From Truepera radiovictrix DSM 17093 (GTDB taxonomy: Bacteria > Deinococcota > Deinococci > Deinococcales > Trueperaceae), in assembly GCF_000092425.1 (NCBI RefSeq), contig NC_014221.1:524001-588000 (forward strand): a stretch of DNA of 64,000 nt, read 5' to 3'. This document shows, piece by piece, positions 20,079 to 28,619 of this stretch. A model generated the notes under the pieces. It had not been told where the DNA came from. It saw only the letters and a list, made by a program, of their open reading frames with translations, and did no database searches. Made by a program: the position numbers and the translations under genes. Each line of letters opens with the position of its first letter. Position 1 is the first letter of the stretch.

Positions 20079-21499
20079 ACCGTCTAGGCTACCTGACGCT
20101 GGCCGCGCTGCTGACCCTCGGCGGCGCCTTGGCCCAAGAGGGGGAGGCAACGCACGCCGAGCAGGCGCACGGTGACCACGCGCACGATGGGCACGGCGAT
20201 CACGAAGGTCACGACCACGATCATGACCACGCGCATGACCATCACGAGCACGGCGGTCACCCCCAGGGTGCTCACGACCACGCCGAGCACGACCATGAGC
20301 ATGGCGAGCACGACCACCATGACCACGAGCACCACGACCATCACGACCATGACCACGCCGAGCACGCCCACCACGGCGACCACGACGAGGTTGCGGGGAC
20401 GCGGCTCTTGGTCGCCGACCACGAAGACGCCACCGTGGCGGTGCTCGACCTGCTGAGCGAAGAGGTGCTCGCGAGCTTTAGCGTGCCGGGACCGGGGGGG
20501 AACGTGTACCGCTCGCCGAGCGGGCAGTACGGCCTCGTCGTGCACCGCGACGAAAACCGCGTCACGGTGGTGCACTCGGGGTTGCGCCTAGAGGACCACG
20601 GCGACCACGCCGACCTCGTGCAGGGCGCGCCGTACATCCTCCAGACCCTCAACGTCGGGCGCCAACCCACCCACGTGTGGACGGGCGAGCACGAGATCGC
20701 CATCTTTAACGACGCCGACGGGACCGTGGCGGTGCTCGACGAACGCCTTTTCGGGCTCTCGCTCGAGTACCTCGGTCTCGAGTCCGCGGGGCCCGACCAC
20801 GGGGCGGCGGTCGTGCTCGGCGACCACGTGCTCGTCGGCTACTTGGAGTTGGGGCGCGTCGACGCGTTTACCCGGGGCGGCGAGCTTGAAACGAGCTTCG
20901 AGGGGTGCCCGCGGCTGCACGGTGAGGCCTCGGCGGGCGACGTGGCGGCTTTCGGCTGCGCCGACGGCGTGCTGCTCGTCACCTACGAGGAGGGCGCGCT
21001 GAGCGCGGTGAAGCTGGACAATCCCGCCGGGACGCCCGAAGACGCGCGGGTCGGTACGGTCGTCGCCCACGAGGCTAGCCCCGTGATGGTCGGCAACTTG
21101 GGTGACGGCGTGGTGCTCATCGACGCGGCGGCGCAGACGCTCGAGCCCGTCTCTCTGCCGAGCGCGCCGCTGCGCTTTGCCTTCGACCACACGGGCGAGC
21201 ACCTCTTGGTGCTGACGCGCGACGGCGAGCTGCACCGCCTCGAGGCGCAATCAGGGGAGCTCCAGGGCAGCGTGTCGGTCATGGAAGCGTTCGACCCGGG
21301 CCCGGGCGGCGGGCACGGTGCGGCGCGCCCTGGGCTGGCGGTCGGCGAACACGCCGTCTACGTCAGCGTGCCGAGCGCGGGCGAGGTCGCCGAGGTGCGC
21401 TTTGAGGGCGACGCGCTCAGCGTGACGCGCCGCCTAGAGGTCGGGGGGACCCCGAGCGGCGTGGCGCTGCTCGCGTTAGAGGGCGGTGTGATCCACTAG
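20075..21499 (+). CDS. Secreted His-rich beta-propeller, AztD-like zinc chaperone
   Basis: The 474-residue protein has a signal peptide (cleaved near ALAQ). A very His/Asp-rich segment of about 80 residues follows (residues 25-105). The rest is a beta-propeller built of repeats such as [25 protein letters not shown] and [25 protein letters not shown]. The layout matches AztD, a periplasmic zinc metallochaperone that feeds a zinc ABC transporter. No transporter genes are in the window. Its place behind a Zur-type operator supports zinc scavenging. Confidence 0.82.
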   Translation: MNRLGYLTLAALLTLGGALAQEGEATHAEQAHGDHAHDGHGDHEGHDHDHDHAHDHHEHGGHPQGAHDHAEHDHEHGEHDHHDHEHHDHHDHDHAEHAHHGDHDEVAGTRLLVADHEDATVAVLDLLSEEVLASFSVPGPGGNVYRSPSGQYGLVVHRDENRVTVVHSGLRLEDHGDHADLVQGAPYILQTLNVGRQPTHVWTGEHEIAIFNDADGTVAVLDERLFGLSLEYLGLESAGPDHGAAVVLGDHVLVGYLELGRVDAFTRGGELETSFEGCPRLHGEASAGDVAAFGCADGVLLVTYEEGALSAVKLDNPAGTPEDARVGTVVAHEASPVMVGNLGDGVVLIDAAAQTLEPVSLPSAPLRFAFDHTGEHLLVLTRDGELHRLEAQSGELQGSVSVMEAFDPGPGGGHGAARPGLAVGEHAVYVSVPSAGEVAEVRFEGDALSVTRRLEVGGTPSGVALLALEGGVIH

Positions 21500-21518
21500 T
21501 GACGCCTCTACGGCTCCC

Positions 21519-22811
21519 GTGCGTCCGCTAAGCGACGTTCCGCTCACCGTCGTCGGCGGGCGAGGCCCGCACGGCCTCGCCCTGCACCTCCTCTTGCAAG
21601 ACCGCGGGGTGAGCGGCTACCGGCTGCTCGACAAGGCTGCCGACTGGCTCCCGCTCTACGGCCCGGGTGGCCCCATGCAGGCGGTCGGGCACCTGCGCAG
21701 CCCCGCCGAGCTCGACTTTGCGCTGGGCGTCCCCGAGCGGGGGATGGGCGCTTTCGAGGACGACGACGGCAGCTTCCCGCTTCGGGGCGTCTACCGCCTC
21801 GAGGACGCGGCCGCGAGCGCCTTCAACCTGAGCACCACGCCAGCACACCGCGCCCCGCGCCTCGCGTTCTGGCGCTACGCGAACTGCGTCGCGCGGCGTA
21901 GCGGCGCCGACGCCCACGTGCTGCAGGCCAGCGCCGCGCGCCTCGAGCCCGTGTGGGAAGGCGCCGAGGGGCACTGGCGCGTACACCTAGAGGACGGCCG
22001 CAGCTTCGCGACGGCGGCCGTGGTGCTCGCGACGGGGCTTGGGCCGCACCTGCGCGTCCCGCGGCCGTGGCGCCCCTGGTGGGCGCGCCTGCCGGAGGCG
22101 ACGCGGGCGCACGTGCTCGGTTTCCGCTACGAGGGGCTCGCGGGTAAGCGCGTCGTGGTGGCCGGTTCGTCCAACCTCTCGAGCTGGGAGGCCGCCATCC
22201 GCGCCGCCGAAGCGGGCGCCAAGGTGACGCTGCTCTCGCGCGCGCTCAACCCCATCGAGTGGCAGCTGCCCTTCGCGCCGCACTGGTTCCAGGCGGACTT
22301 TATGGCGCGCTTTATGGCGCTGTCTCCCGAAAAGCGCCTCCGCACGCTGCGCAAAACGCACGTGCCCAACACCTCGCTGCCGGGGCTAGCGGCGCGGGCG
22401 CGCGCGCTCGGGGTGCGCGTCACGTTCTACGCCCGCGTGCAGGCCGCCGCGCCGCTCTGGGGTGGGGTGCAGCTGCAGTACCGCACGCCGGAGGGCGACC
22501 ACGCCGAGTACGCCGACCTCCTGCTCGCGGCGACGGGCGCCGCGCCGCGGCTGCGGGAGCTGCCGCTTATCGCCGAGACCGCGCGCGAGCACCGCGCCCC
22601 CGTGGTGGTGGGCGGCCCCGCCAAACACCGCCCGATCCTGGACGACACCGGGCGCTGGAAGAACCTGCCGCCGCTGTACCCGATGGGGGCGCACGCGCTG
22701 ACGCGCGGCGGGCTCGGCGTCAACACCCTCGCGAGCGCCACGGCCTACTTGCCGCTGACGCTGCCGCACATCGCGCGCGCCGCGGGGTTAGCGCTGCCGA
22801 AAAGCGCCTGA
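21519..22811 (+). CDS. FAD/NAD(P)-binding flavoprotein of the zinc-starvation operon
   Basis: The 430-residue protein has two Rossmann folds: [16 protein letters not shown] at the N terminus (FAD) and [30 protein letters not shown] near residue 210 (NADPH), with an ATG-type motif [12 protein letters not shown] near 340. The order resembles single-component flavin monooxygenases and lysine/ornithine N-hydroxylase-like proteins. The substrate is unknown. The start is GTG without a clear ribosome site, 19 bases after the AztD-like gene. It lies between two zinc-free ribosomal protein genes, so a zinc-starvation role is likely. Confidence 0.8.
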   Translation: MRPLSDVPLTVVGGRGPHGLALHLLLQDRGVSGYRLLDKAADWLPLYGPGGPMQAVGHLRSPAELDFALGVPERGMGAFEDDDGSFPLRGVYRLEDAAASAFNLSTTPAHRAPRLAFWRYANCVARRSGADAHVLQASAARLEPVWEGAEGHWRVHLEDGRSFATAAVVLATGLGPHLRVPRPWRPWWARLPEATRAHVLGFRYEGLAGKRVVVAGSSNLSSWEAAIRAAEAGAKVTLLSRALNPIEWQLPFAPHWFQADFMARFMALSPEKRLRTLRKTHVPNTSLPGLAARARALGVRVTFYARVQAAAPLWGGVQLQYRTPEGDHAEYADLLLAATGAAPRLRELPLIAETAREHRAPVVVGGPAKHRPILDDTGRWKNLPPLYPMGAHALTRGGLGVNTLASATAYLPLTLPHIARAAGLALPKSA

Positions 22812-22822
22812 AAGGAGCCAGC

Positions 22823-23092
22823 GTGGCCCGAAAGAGCCTCATCGCCAAAAACCGACAACGCCAACGCTTAGCAGCGAAGTACGCCGACAAGCGCCGCGCG
22901 CTTAGAGCCGCCGGCGACTACCGGGGGCTTGGGCGCCTGCCCCGCGACGCTTCAAAGGTGCGCGTAAAAAACCGCTGCGCGCTCACGGGGCGCAGCCGCG
23001 GCTACCTGCGCGCTTTCGGGGTGTCGCGCATCGCGCTGCGCGAGCTGGCGCACGCGGGCCTCTTGCCGGGGGTCAAAAAGGCGAGCTGGTAG
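22823..23092 (+). CDS. rpsN: 30S ribosomal protein S14, cysteine-free form
   Basis: The 89-residue protein is S14 ([27 protein letters not shown]..., [43 protein letters not shown]). It is the longer type and lacks the two CxxC zinc motifs. The single Cys in RCALTGR is normal for this type. GTG start behind AAAGGAG. It is the last gene of the zinc-starvation operon, replacing zinc-dependent S14. Confidence 0.95.
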   Translation: MARKSLIAKNRQRQRLAAKYADKRRALRAAGDYRGLGRLPRDASKVRVKNRCALTGRSRGYLRAFGVSRIALRELAHAGLLPGVKKASW

Positions 23093-23111
23093 CGCTCGCG
23101 GTAAGAGAGAG

Positions 23112-23138
23112 GCGCTCGAGGTTCTCGAGCGCTTTTTT
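23112..23138 (+). terminator. Intrinsic terminator of the zinc-starvation operon
   Basis: A perfect 9-bp stem (GCGCTCGAG, loop GTT, CTCGAGCGC) is followed by six T. The T run reaches the stop codon of the convergent His-rich gene. Confidence 0.92.
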
Positions 23139-23475
23139 ACGCCACGACCTCGACCGGACCGTGGTCGTCGCAGTGATCCCCGTGCGGGTGGTGCAGGCGG
23201 CCGTTCACCAGGTAGTCGACGTGGTCGCCGTGCGGCACCGCTTCGTGGCCACAGCCGGGGCCGTGGACGTGCGCGGCGTCGTGACCGTCCACGGTGGGGT
23301 TGTGCTCGGCGGGGTTGGTGCTCGAGACCTCTAGCGCGTGCTCCTCGACGGCGCCATCGTCGCGCTGATGGTGCAGATGCCCGTCGTGCAGGTAGTCGGT
23401 GTGACCGTCGTGCCGAACCGCGGTGTGGCCGCAGCCGGGGCCGTGGGTGTGCGGGTGGTCGTCGTGCGTGGCCAT
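23137..23475 (-). CDS. His-rich metal-binding protein with two internal repeats
   Basis: The 112-residue cytoplasmic protein is about one fifth histidine. It has a duplicated unit: HGPGCGHTAVRHDGHTDYLHDGHLHH (about residues 10-36) and HGPGCGHEAVPHGDHVDYLVNGRLHH (about 70-96). Short proteins of this type occur near zinc-homeostasis genes elsewhere and are sometimes misnamed zinc transporter permease, although there is no membrane segment. A zinc buffer or storage role is inferred. The ribosome site is AAGGAGG. Confidence 0.8.
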   Translation of the reverse strand: MATHDDHPHTHGPGCGHTAVRHDGHTDYLHDGHLHHQRDDGAVEEHALEVSSTNPAEHNPTVDGHDAAHVHGPGCGHEAVPHGDHVDYLVNGRLHHPHGDHCDDHGPVEVVA

Positions 23476-23489
23476 GAAACGCCTCCTTA

Positions 23490-23554
23490 GTCGCCAGCTG
23501 CCTGGCGGGCACGTGCGTCGCGTAGCCGTGCGGAGCGGTACAGGGTTTAGTATA
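23490..23554 (-). promoter_or_regulatory. Promoter and leader hairpin of the His-rich gene
   Basis: On the minus strand a TATACT -10 element (23549-23554) precedes a leader of about 70 bases. A CGCCAG-GCAG-CTGGCG hairpin lies immediately before the AAGGAGG ribosome site. No GATAAT-type palindrome was found here. Confidence 0.45.
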
Positions 23555-23746
23555 CAGGTTTTCGCGTTCGGCCTTTGGGCGTTGCGACCAGGTTGGCGTA
23601 GCGGGGTGTGGGACGCACGTGCGGCTGCGCGCCGTGAGCGCGTCAGGAGGCGTGACGGGGGGCGCGCGTGTCGGCGCCCTACCTCGAGCCGCGCAGCCTT
23701 TAAGCTAAGGGTAGGTCCCTGGCAGAAGAGGCTCTAGAGGAGGACC

Positions 23747-25015
23747 ATGAACCGTTTCGCGACCCGCCCCCACCGCTCGTGGCGCGCCCTGCTGTGGGCG
23801 CCCTTGGGGTTGCTCTCGGCCTGCTACGCGCCGGGCGGCCCCACGCCGGACAACCGTCCCCCTACCGTCTCGGCCGGGGGCGACCGAACCGTCACGCTGC
23901 CCGCCGACGGGGTGCTCCTGGCGGGCCGCGCCGCGGACCCCGACGGCGACCCCCTCACGGCGCTCTGGGCGCAGCTCGCGGGTCCCGCCGAGGTGACGTT
24001 TGCCGACGCGAGCGCTCTAGAGACCAGCGCGCGCTTTCCGGAAGCGGGGGCGTACACGCTCGAGCTCTCCGTCACCGACGGCCAAGCCAGCGCCCGTGAT
24101 CAGGCCGTCATCACCGTAGAACCGGGCGCTGGTGGCGCTGGCGCGTGGAGGGCGCTTCCCGAAAGCGCGGCGCCGCGCCAGGAGGTCTCGTACGTGCAGC
24201 TCGGCGGGCGCTTCTACCTCGCCGGCGGCAGCACGCTGCACGAGGTCTACGACCCCGTGGCGCGGACCTGGACGGAGGTCGCGCCGCTCCCCAGAAACCT
24301 CGACCACATCCAAGGGGTCGCGGTCGGCGGGAAGATCCTCTACATCGGCGGCAATGTGGGCGGCGACCTGCGCGTAGAGACCGACACCGTCTACATCTAC
24401 GACCCCGAAACCGACACCTTTACCGAGGGTTCGCCGATGCCGCGCGGGCGCGGTGCGGGGGGCGTGGCGGTCCACGACGGCCTCATCTACTACGCCGGGG
24501 GCTTAAACGGCTTCGTGGCGCGGACCTGGTTCGACGTCTACGACCCCGTAGCGGACACCTGGACCGCGCTGCCCGACATGCCCAACCCCCGCGACCACTT
24601 CCACGCGGTGGTGTTGGACGGGGTGTTCTACGCCATCGGCGGGCGCGAGGCGCGCATCAACGCCACGACCCCCGCCGTGGACGCCTTCGACATCGCCAGC
24701 GGCACCTGGACGACCCTGGACACCGAGCTGCCGACCGAGCGCGGCGGTTTCGCCGCGGCGGTGCTGGGGGATGAGATCTTGGTCATCGGCGGCGAGGGGG
24801 GCGGCAACACCTACGAGGAGGTCGAGGCGTACAACCCGCGCACGAACACCTGGCGGCGCCTCGCCCCCATGCCGACGCCCCGCCACGGCGTCCAGGCGGC
24901 GGTCTGTAACGGCGGGGTCTACCTCGCGGCGGGCGGGGTGGTGCAGGGCATCGGGCCCTCGAGCGCCCACGAGGTGTTTTTCGTGGGCGAGCCCCGGCCC
25001 TGCGAGGCGCCCTGA
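23747..25015 (+). CDS. Kelch-repeat lipoprotein with PKD-like domain
   Basis: The 422-residue protein has a lipobox (LLSAC, Cys26). Residues about 35-125 form a PKD-like Ig domain (RPPTVSAGGDRTVTLPADGVLLAG..., DPDGDPLTALWAQLAGP). At least five Kelch repeats follow (for example YYAGGLNGFVARTWFDVYDPVADTWTALPDMPNPRDHF), forming a beta-propeller. It should be exposed at the cell surface. The ligand is unknown. AGAGGAGGA precedes the ATG. Confidence 0.88.
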   Translation: MNRFATRPHRSWRALLWAPLGLLSACYAPGGPTPDNRPPTVSAGGDRTVTLPADGVLLAGRAADPDGDPLTALWAQLAGPAEVTFADASALETSARFPEAGAYTLELSVTDGQASARDQAVITVEPGAGGAGAWRALPESAAPRQEVSYVQLGGRFYLAGGSTLHEVYDPVARTWTEVAPLPRNLDHIQGVAVGGKILYIGGNVGGDLRVETDTVYIYDPETDTFTEGSPMPRGRGAGGVAVHDGLIYYAGGLNGFVARTWFDVYDPVADTWTALPDMPNPRDHFHAVVLDGVFYAIGGREARINATTPAVDAFDIASGTWTTLDTELPTERGGFAAAVLGDEILVIGGEGGGNTYEEVEAYNPRTNTWRRLAPMPTPRHGVQAAVCNGGVYLAAGGVVQGIGPSSAHEVFFVGEPRPCEAP

Positions 25016-25069
25016 CGTCGCAACCGGCTTGGCGTAAGCGCGCGCTTTTTCGGGGAGGGGAGACCGCCC

Positions 25070-25075
25070 TAGACT
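25070..25075 (+). promoter_or_regulatory. -10 element of the leaderless propeller gene
   Basis: TAGACT, 5 bases before the ATG at 25081. Confidence 0.55.
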
Positions 25076-25080
25076 GCGCT

Positions 25081-26085
25081 ATGCGCTCCTCGCTCCCTGG
25101 TCTAGGCGCCCTCGTCCTCAGCGCGCTGCTCACGCTCGGGTGGGCGCAGCCCTTGGCGCTCCCAGACGGCTACGCGGCCGACCCCCTCGTAACGGGCCTG
25201 CGCGGCCCCACCCAGATGACCTTCGGCCCGGACGGGCGGCTGTGGGTGGCGCAGCTCGCGGGCGGCGAGAACAGCGGCGCGGGGCAGGTCGTGGCGGTGG
25301 ACCTCCGGACGGGGGAGCGGGAGGTGCTGCTGAAGGAGCTCTTCAAACCGACGGGGTTGGCCGTCACCGAGGCCGACCTGTGGGTGATGGCGGGGGACCG
25401 CCTGCTGCGCGCGCCGCTAGCAGGGGGGGCGGTGGGCGAACTCGAGGTCGTCCTGCGCGACCTGCCCAGCAACGGGCGCTCTCAAGGCACGCTGACGCTG
25501 ACCCCGGCGGGCGAGCTGCTCTTCGAGACGAGCGGCGCGCTCACGGCGACCGGCGTGCGGGAGGGCTCCGGCGCGCTGTGGCGCTTGGACCCAGCGAACC
25601 CTGCGGCGCCGCGCCCGCTGGCGACGGGGCTCAAGGGCGCCTACGCCCACGCTTTCGACGCCTCGGGCACGCTCTACAGCACCGAAGTCGGCGACGACTG
25701 GGTGGACGGCCGCCCACCGCCGGACGAACTTAACATCATCCGCGAAGGCGCCGACTACGGCTGGCCGTCCTGTTACGGCGACCGGCAACCCGCCCACAAC
25801 TTTGGGGGCACGCGGGCGCGCTGCGCGGCGACCGAAGCGCCCCTCGCCCTGTTCGCCCGCGGCGCGACGCCGACGAGCGTGGTGGGGTCACCGTTTGAGG
25901 AGGGGGCGCTCTTGGTCGCGCTGTGGGCGGCCTCGAGGGTTGTGCGCGTGGACGCCCGCACGGGTGCGGTGACGCCCTTTATCACCGGCATCAGGCTGCC
26001 CCAGCACCTGCTGGCGCACGAGGGGGCGCTGCTCGTCAGCTCCTTTGCCGACGGGACGGTGTACCGCGTCGAGGCCAGGGAGTAA
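25081..26085 (+). CDS. Secreted ScyD/sorbosone-dehydrogenase-like beta-propeller
   Basis: The 334-residue protein has a signal peptide (cleaved after GWAQ) and a six-bladed propeller of the glucose/sorbosone dehydrogenase or ScyD/ScyE type. Diagnostic blocks are LALPDGYAADPLVTGLRGPTQMTFGPDGRLWVAQ, NGRSQGTLTLTPAGELLFETSG and PPDELNIIREGADYGWPSCYG. Enzyme activity with PQQ is possible but the subfamily often lacks proof. Its last 50 bases overlap the convergent glutaredoxin gene. Confidence 0.82.
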   Translation: MRSSLPGLGALVLSALLTLGWAQPLALPDGYAADPLVTGLRGPTQMTFGPDGRLWVAQLAGGENSGAGQVVAVDLRTGEREVLLKELFKPTGLAVTEADLWVMAGDRLLRAPLAGGAVGELEVVLRDLPSNGRSQGTLTLTPAGELLFETSGALTATGVREGSGALWRLDPANPAAPRPLATGLKGAYAHAFDASGTLYSTEVGDDWVDGRPPPDELNIIREGADYGWPSCYGDRQPAHNFGGTRARCAATEAPLALFARGATPTSVVGSPFEEGALLVALWAASRVVRVDARTGAVTPFITGIRLPQHLLAHEGALLVSSFADGTVYRVEARE

Positions 26086-26362
26086 ACCCGTGCCGCTCCC
26101 GGTAAGCCGACAGCCAACGCGACAGGACCGCCACCGAAACGCCCTGCATGACCTCTAGCGTGTCGCCGTCCTCGAGGATGACCCCCCGCGCCGGCGACCC
26201 GAGGCGCGCCTCTAACAGGTTGCGCCGCTCCGGTTCCCGGGCGACGTCGACGAACGTAAACGGCACGCCCCTCGAGCTCAAGAAGCGTTTCGCCACTTCG
26301 CAAGGGCCGCACCCCGCCAGGCCGTAGAGCCGCACCGGCGGGGCGCTCTCGGGGGCGTTCAC
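26036..26362 (-). CDS. Glutaredoxin-family protein
   Basis: The 108-residue thioredoxin-fold protein has a CGPC active site (Cys18 and Cys21 in LAGCGPCEVAKRFL) and the FTFVDVAREPERR segment. The cis-proline region (SPARGVILEDG) departs from the usual TVP. It starts at a GTG overlapping the stop of the 1-phosphofructokinase gene (GTGA) and is probably coupled to it. The basic C-terminal tail is encoded within the 3' end of the opposite gene. Confidence 0.75.
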   Translation of the reverse strand: MNAPESAPPVRLYGLAGCGPCEVAKRFLSSRGVPFTFVDVAREPERRNLLEARLGSPARGVILEDGDTLEVMQGVSVAVLSRWLSAYRERHGFTPWPRRGTPSRRQRS

Positions 26363-27279
26363 AGCGCCGTCACCACCACCTGCGGCAGCAGCGCCTCGAC
26401 GGTGGGCTTGTGGCACAAGTCGGTGCCGGGGGTCGTGGCGGTCGCCGCGCCGCACGCGACGCCGAGCCGCAGCGCCGCCTCCCACCCCTCGCCCTCGGCG
26501 AGCGCTACCAAGGCCCCACCCAGGAGCGAGTCGCCCGCGCCGACCGCCGAGTCGGCTTTGACCTTCGGCGGCACCCCCTGCCACGCCCCCCCCTCGGTCA
26601 CGAGCACCGCCCCCTGGGCGCCCAAGCTCGCGAGCACCGCTTTGGCCCCCTGCGCCAGGGCGCGCTCGGCCGCCGCGACGGCGCTCCCGATGTCCGTGAC
26701 CCGCAGCCCCGTGAGCCGCTCCAACTCGTACTGGTTCGGTTTGATAAGCTCGACCCCGGCCGCGACGACCTGCGCGAGCTCCTTGTCGATGTCGGCGGCC
26801 ACCTTTACCCCCTGCCGTTTGGCTTCGGCGATGACGTCGGTGTAAAAGTCCTCCGGCATACCCCGCTGCAGGCTGCCCGAGAGCACCAGAAAGTCGGGTG
26901 CGCGCAGCTCGAAGATGCTCGAGCGCAGCATCGCCGTCTCCTCGGGGGACGCTTCGGGGCCGGGTCCGGAGACGCGCAGCTGCTGCGCGTGGTCGTCTTG
27001 GATAATGGCGTTCGTGCGGGTCGTGCCCGACTGCTGCGTGAACCAGGTGCGCACATGCTCCTCTTTGAGGAGCTCTTTAAACTCGTCGCCCGCGCGGCCC
27101 CCGACCAGGCCCATCGCCACCGTGGGGTGCCCCAAGCGCGCCGCGACCCGGCTGACGTTGACGCCGTTGCCGCCGGGGGCGCGAAAGACGGCCGTGGCGC
27201 GCAGCTTGTCGTCGAGCTTAAGTTCGGTGACGCGGTAGGTGAGGTCGAGCGCCGGGTTGGCCGTGACAGTATGGATCAT
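26359..27279 (-). CDS. fruK: 1-phosphofructokinase (PfkB family)
   Basis: The 306-residue PfkB-family sugar kinase matches hexose-phosphate kinases of the 1-phosphofructokinase/tagatose-6-phosphate kinase type: TVTANPALDLTYRV at the start, GGNGVNVSRVAARLG, IKPNQYELERLTG (about 179-191) and the catalytic SAVGAGDSLLGG (Asp250). It phosphorylates fructose 1-phosphate or a close sugar phosphate. The exact substrate cannot be read from sequence. TAAGAT lies 6 bases upstream of ATG, inside the end of the preceding relic gene. Confidence 0.87.
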   Translation of the reverse strand: MIHTVTANPALDLTYRVTELKLDDKLRATAVFRAPGGNGVNVSRVAARLGHPTVAMGLVGGRAGDEFKELLKEEHVRTWFTQQSGTTRTNAIIQDDHAQQLRVSGPGPEASPEETAMLRSSIFELRAPDFLVLSGSLQRGMPEDFYTDVIAEAKRQGVKVAADIDKELAQVVAAGVELIKPNQYELERLTGLRVTDIGSAVAAAERALAQGAKAVLASLGAQGAVLVTEGGAWQGVPPKVKADSAVGAGDSLLGGALVALAEGEGWEAALRLGVACGAATATTPGTDLCHKPTVEALLPQVVVTAL

Positions 27280-27283
27280 AGGG

Positions 27284-27565
27284 TTATCTTAGGCCTTTGA
27301 GGAGCCTCTCCGCCTCGGCGGGTTCAAAGAGCCGCAGCAGCCTCACGTGGGGCAGTAGGGTCGCGAAGTGCGCCTCATAGCGGCGGCGCCCGCGCCAGTG
27401 CGTCTTGCATAACAAGAGGGACTTCCGGCGCAAAAACGCCTGGCGGAACGTTTCCTCGTTCGTCCCCCACAGCACGTCGCGGGTCGCTATGCGGCGCAAT
27501 GTCCGCTTAAAGAGCCGCCAGAGCTTGGTGCCGACGACGGCGACGCGCCGCATAGGGGGGTGCAC
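27284..27565 (-). pseudogene. Internally deleted P-loop kinase (FlaR/topology-modulation type)
   Basis: The 93-codon frame begins like an AAA/shikimate-kinase-like protein of the FlaR or DNA topology modulation group (MRRVAVVG). It then jumps directly to the family's C-terminal half: KLWRLFKRTLRRIATRDVLWGTNEETFRQAFLRRKSLLL, then RRRYEAHFATLLPHVRLLRLFEPAEAERLL. The Walker A GxxxxGKS/T and the DGNY-type segment, about 90 residues in intact relatives, are absent. It looks like an in-frame deletion. The product, if made, cannot bind ATP in the normal way. The family call is from memory. Confidence 0.6.
27286..27291 (-). promoter_or_regulatory. -10 element of leaderless 1-phosphofructokinase gene
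   Basis: TAAGAT on the minus strand, 6 bases before the ATG at 27279. Confidence 0.5.
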
Positions 27566-27567
27566 GG

Positions 27568-28470
27568 CTAGAGGAGAAAGACGCCGGCCTCGAGCCCGAC
27601 CACCGCCCCCTCGCGGTCCTCGGCTCTCCAGGCGTACGCCATGGTGGCGCTGTTAAAGCCCACGCAGAGCTCCCCGGCCTTTGTCACGCTAATGAGCCCG
27701 CCCGAGCCGCCAAAACCCCTGACCTCCTCCAAAGCCCGCTGGACGCTCTCCTCAAGCGCCGCACCCGCCGCGAGGCGTTCGGCGAGCGCTTTGGCGGTGA
27801 CGGCGCGGATGAACGCCTCCCCCTTGCCCGTGCAGGAGACGGCGACGCGGCTGTCGGCGTAGGTGCCCGCGCCGATAATTGGGGAGTCGCCGACGCGGCC
27901 CGGCCACTTGCCGAGCATCCCGCCGGTGCTGGTGGCCGCCGCGAGGTCGCCGCGCGCGTCGCGCACGACCGCCCCGACGGTCGCCGAGGTGGCCGGTTTG
28001 CCCGCGCCCTGCTGCCACGCCCTAAACGCGCGCCGCGTGCGCTCCGTGAGGAGGCTTTCGTTATCGATGGGGTCGTCGACGAGCGCCTCGGCCCCCGCCC
28101 CGACGAAAAAGGCGTGCGGGGTCTCCAACCGCACCTTGTTCGCCAGCAGAACCGGGTTGCGCGCCGTCTTCACGGCCCCGACCGCCCCGGCGGAGCCGTC
28201 GGCGCCCGACATCACCGCCGCGTCGCACTCGACCTCGCCGCGCGCGTTCGGCGAACCGCCCGTGCCGGCGTTAAAGGCGTCCGGATTGTCTTCCATGACC
28301 TTAACGGCGGCCAGCGCCGCAGCCAGGGCGTCGCCGCCGCCCGCGAGCACGGCGAACCCGGCGTCTCTGGCGGCGATCAGGCCGAGGGTGTAGGCTTCGC
28401 GGTCCTCGTCGCGGATGGTACCGGCGCCGCCGTGGATGACCAGGAGGGGGGAGCTAAGGGGGCGGGTCAT
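27568..28470 (-). CDS. Isoaspartyl peptidase / L-asparaginase (Ntn hydrolase)
   Basis: The enzyme hydrolyses beta-aspartyl dipeptides and asparagine. It is made as a precursor that cleaves itself to expose a threonine. The 300-residue protein has LLVIHGGAGTI at the start, NAGTGGSPNARGEVECDAAVMSG, the cleavage site TSATVGAVVRD (probable nucleophile Thr164) and the STGGM substrate loop (181-185). I start it at MTRPL (ATG 28470), where TTAGAT lies 6 bases upstream. It is 2 bases from the relic gene downstream. Confidence 0.9.
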   Translation of the reverse strand: MTRPLSSPLLVIHGGAGTIRDEDREAYTLGLIAARDAGFAVLAGGGDALAAALAAVKVMEDNPDAFNAGTGGSPNARGEVECDAAVMSGADGSAGAVGAVKTARNPVLLANKVRLETPHAFFVGAGAEALVDDPIDNESLLTERTRRAFRAWQQGAGKPATSATVGAVVRDARGDLAAATSTGGMLGKWPGRVGDSPIIGAGTYADSRVAVSCTGKGEAFIRAVTAKALAERLAAGAALEESVQRALEEVRGFGGSGGLISVTKAGELCVGFNSATMAYAWRAEDREGAVVGLEAGVFLL

Positions 28471-28550
28471 AGGCGTATCTAACCACATCGCGCCGGGCAG
28501 TTCCTGCTGCGCGGGTGAGCGCTCGGCTAGGCGCGGCCGGGTGGGGCGGG

Positions 28551-28556
28551 TACACT
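28551..28556 (+). promoter_or_regulatory. -10 element upstream of the uORF and minC
   Basis: TACACT, 9 bases before the uORF ATG at 28566, with AAGAGGAG between them. Confidence 0.5.
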
Positions 28557-28565
28557 AAGAGGAGC

Positions 28566-28619
28566 ATGTGCATCCTCCACCGCCCCTCTAGACCATCCTG
28601 CGCCGCGCGGTCACGATGA
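28566..28619 (+). CDS. 17-codon upstream ORF coupled to minC
   Basis: A 17-codon frame (MCILHRPSRPSCAARSR) has its own AAGAGGAG ribosome site at good spacing. Its TGA overlaps the ATG of the MinC gene (ATGA), while the MinC start has no ribosome site of its own. This is the layout of translational coupling. There is no evidence that the peptide itself matters. Confidence 0.45.
   Translation: MCILHRPSRPSCAARSR

Noticed and set aside
20084-20575. Minus-strand Val/Met-rich frame opposite the His-rich propeller
   Set aside because: His codons read in reverse give Val/Met; it is a shadow of the AztD-like gene.
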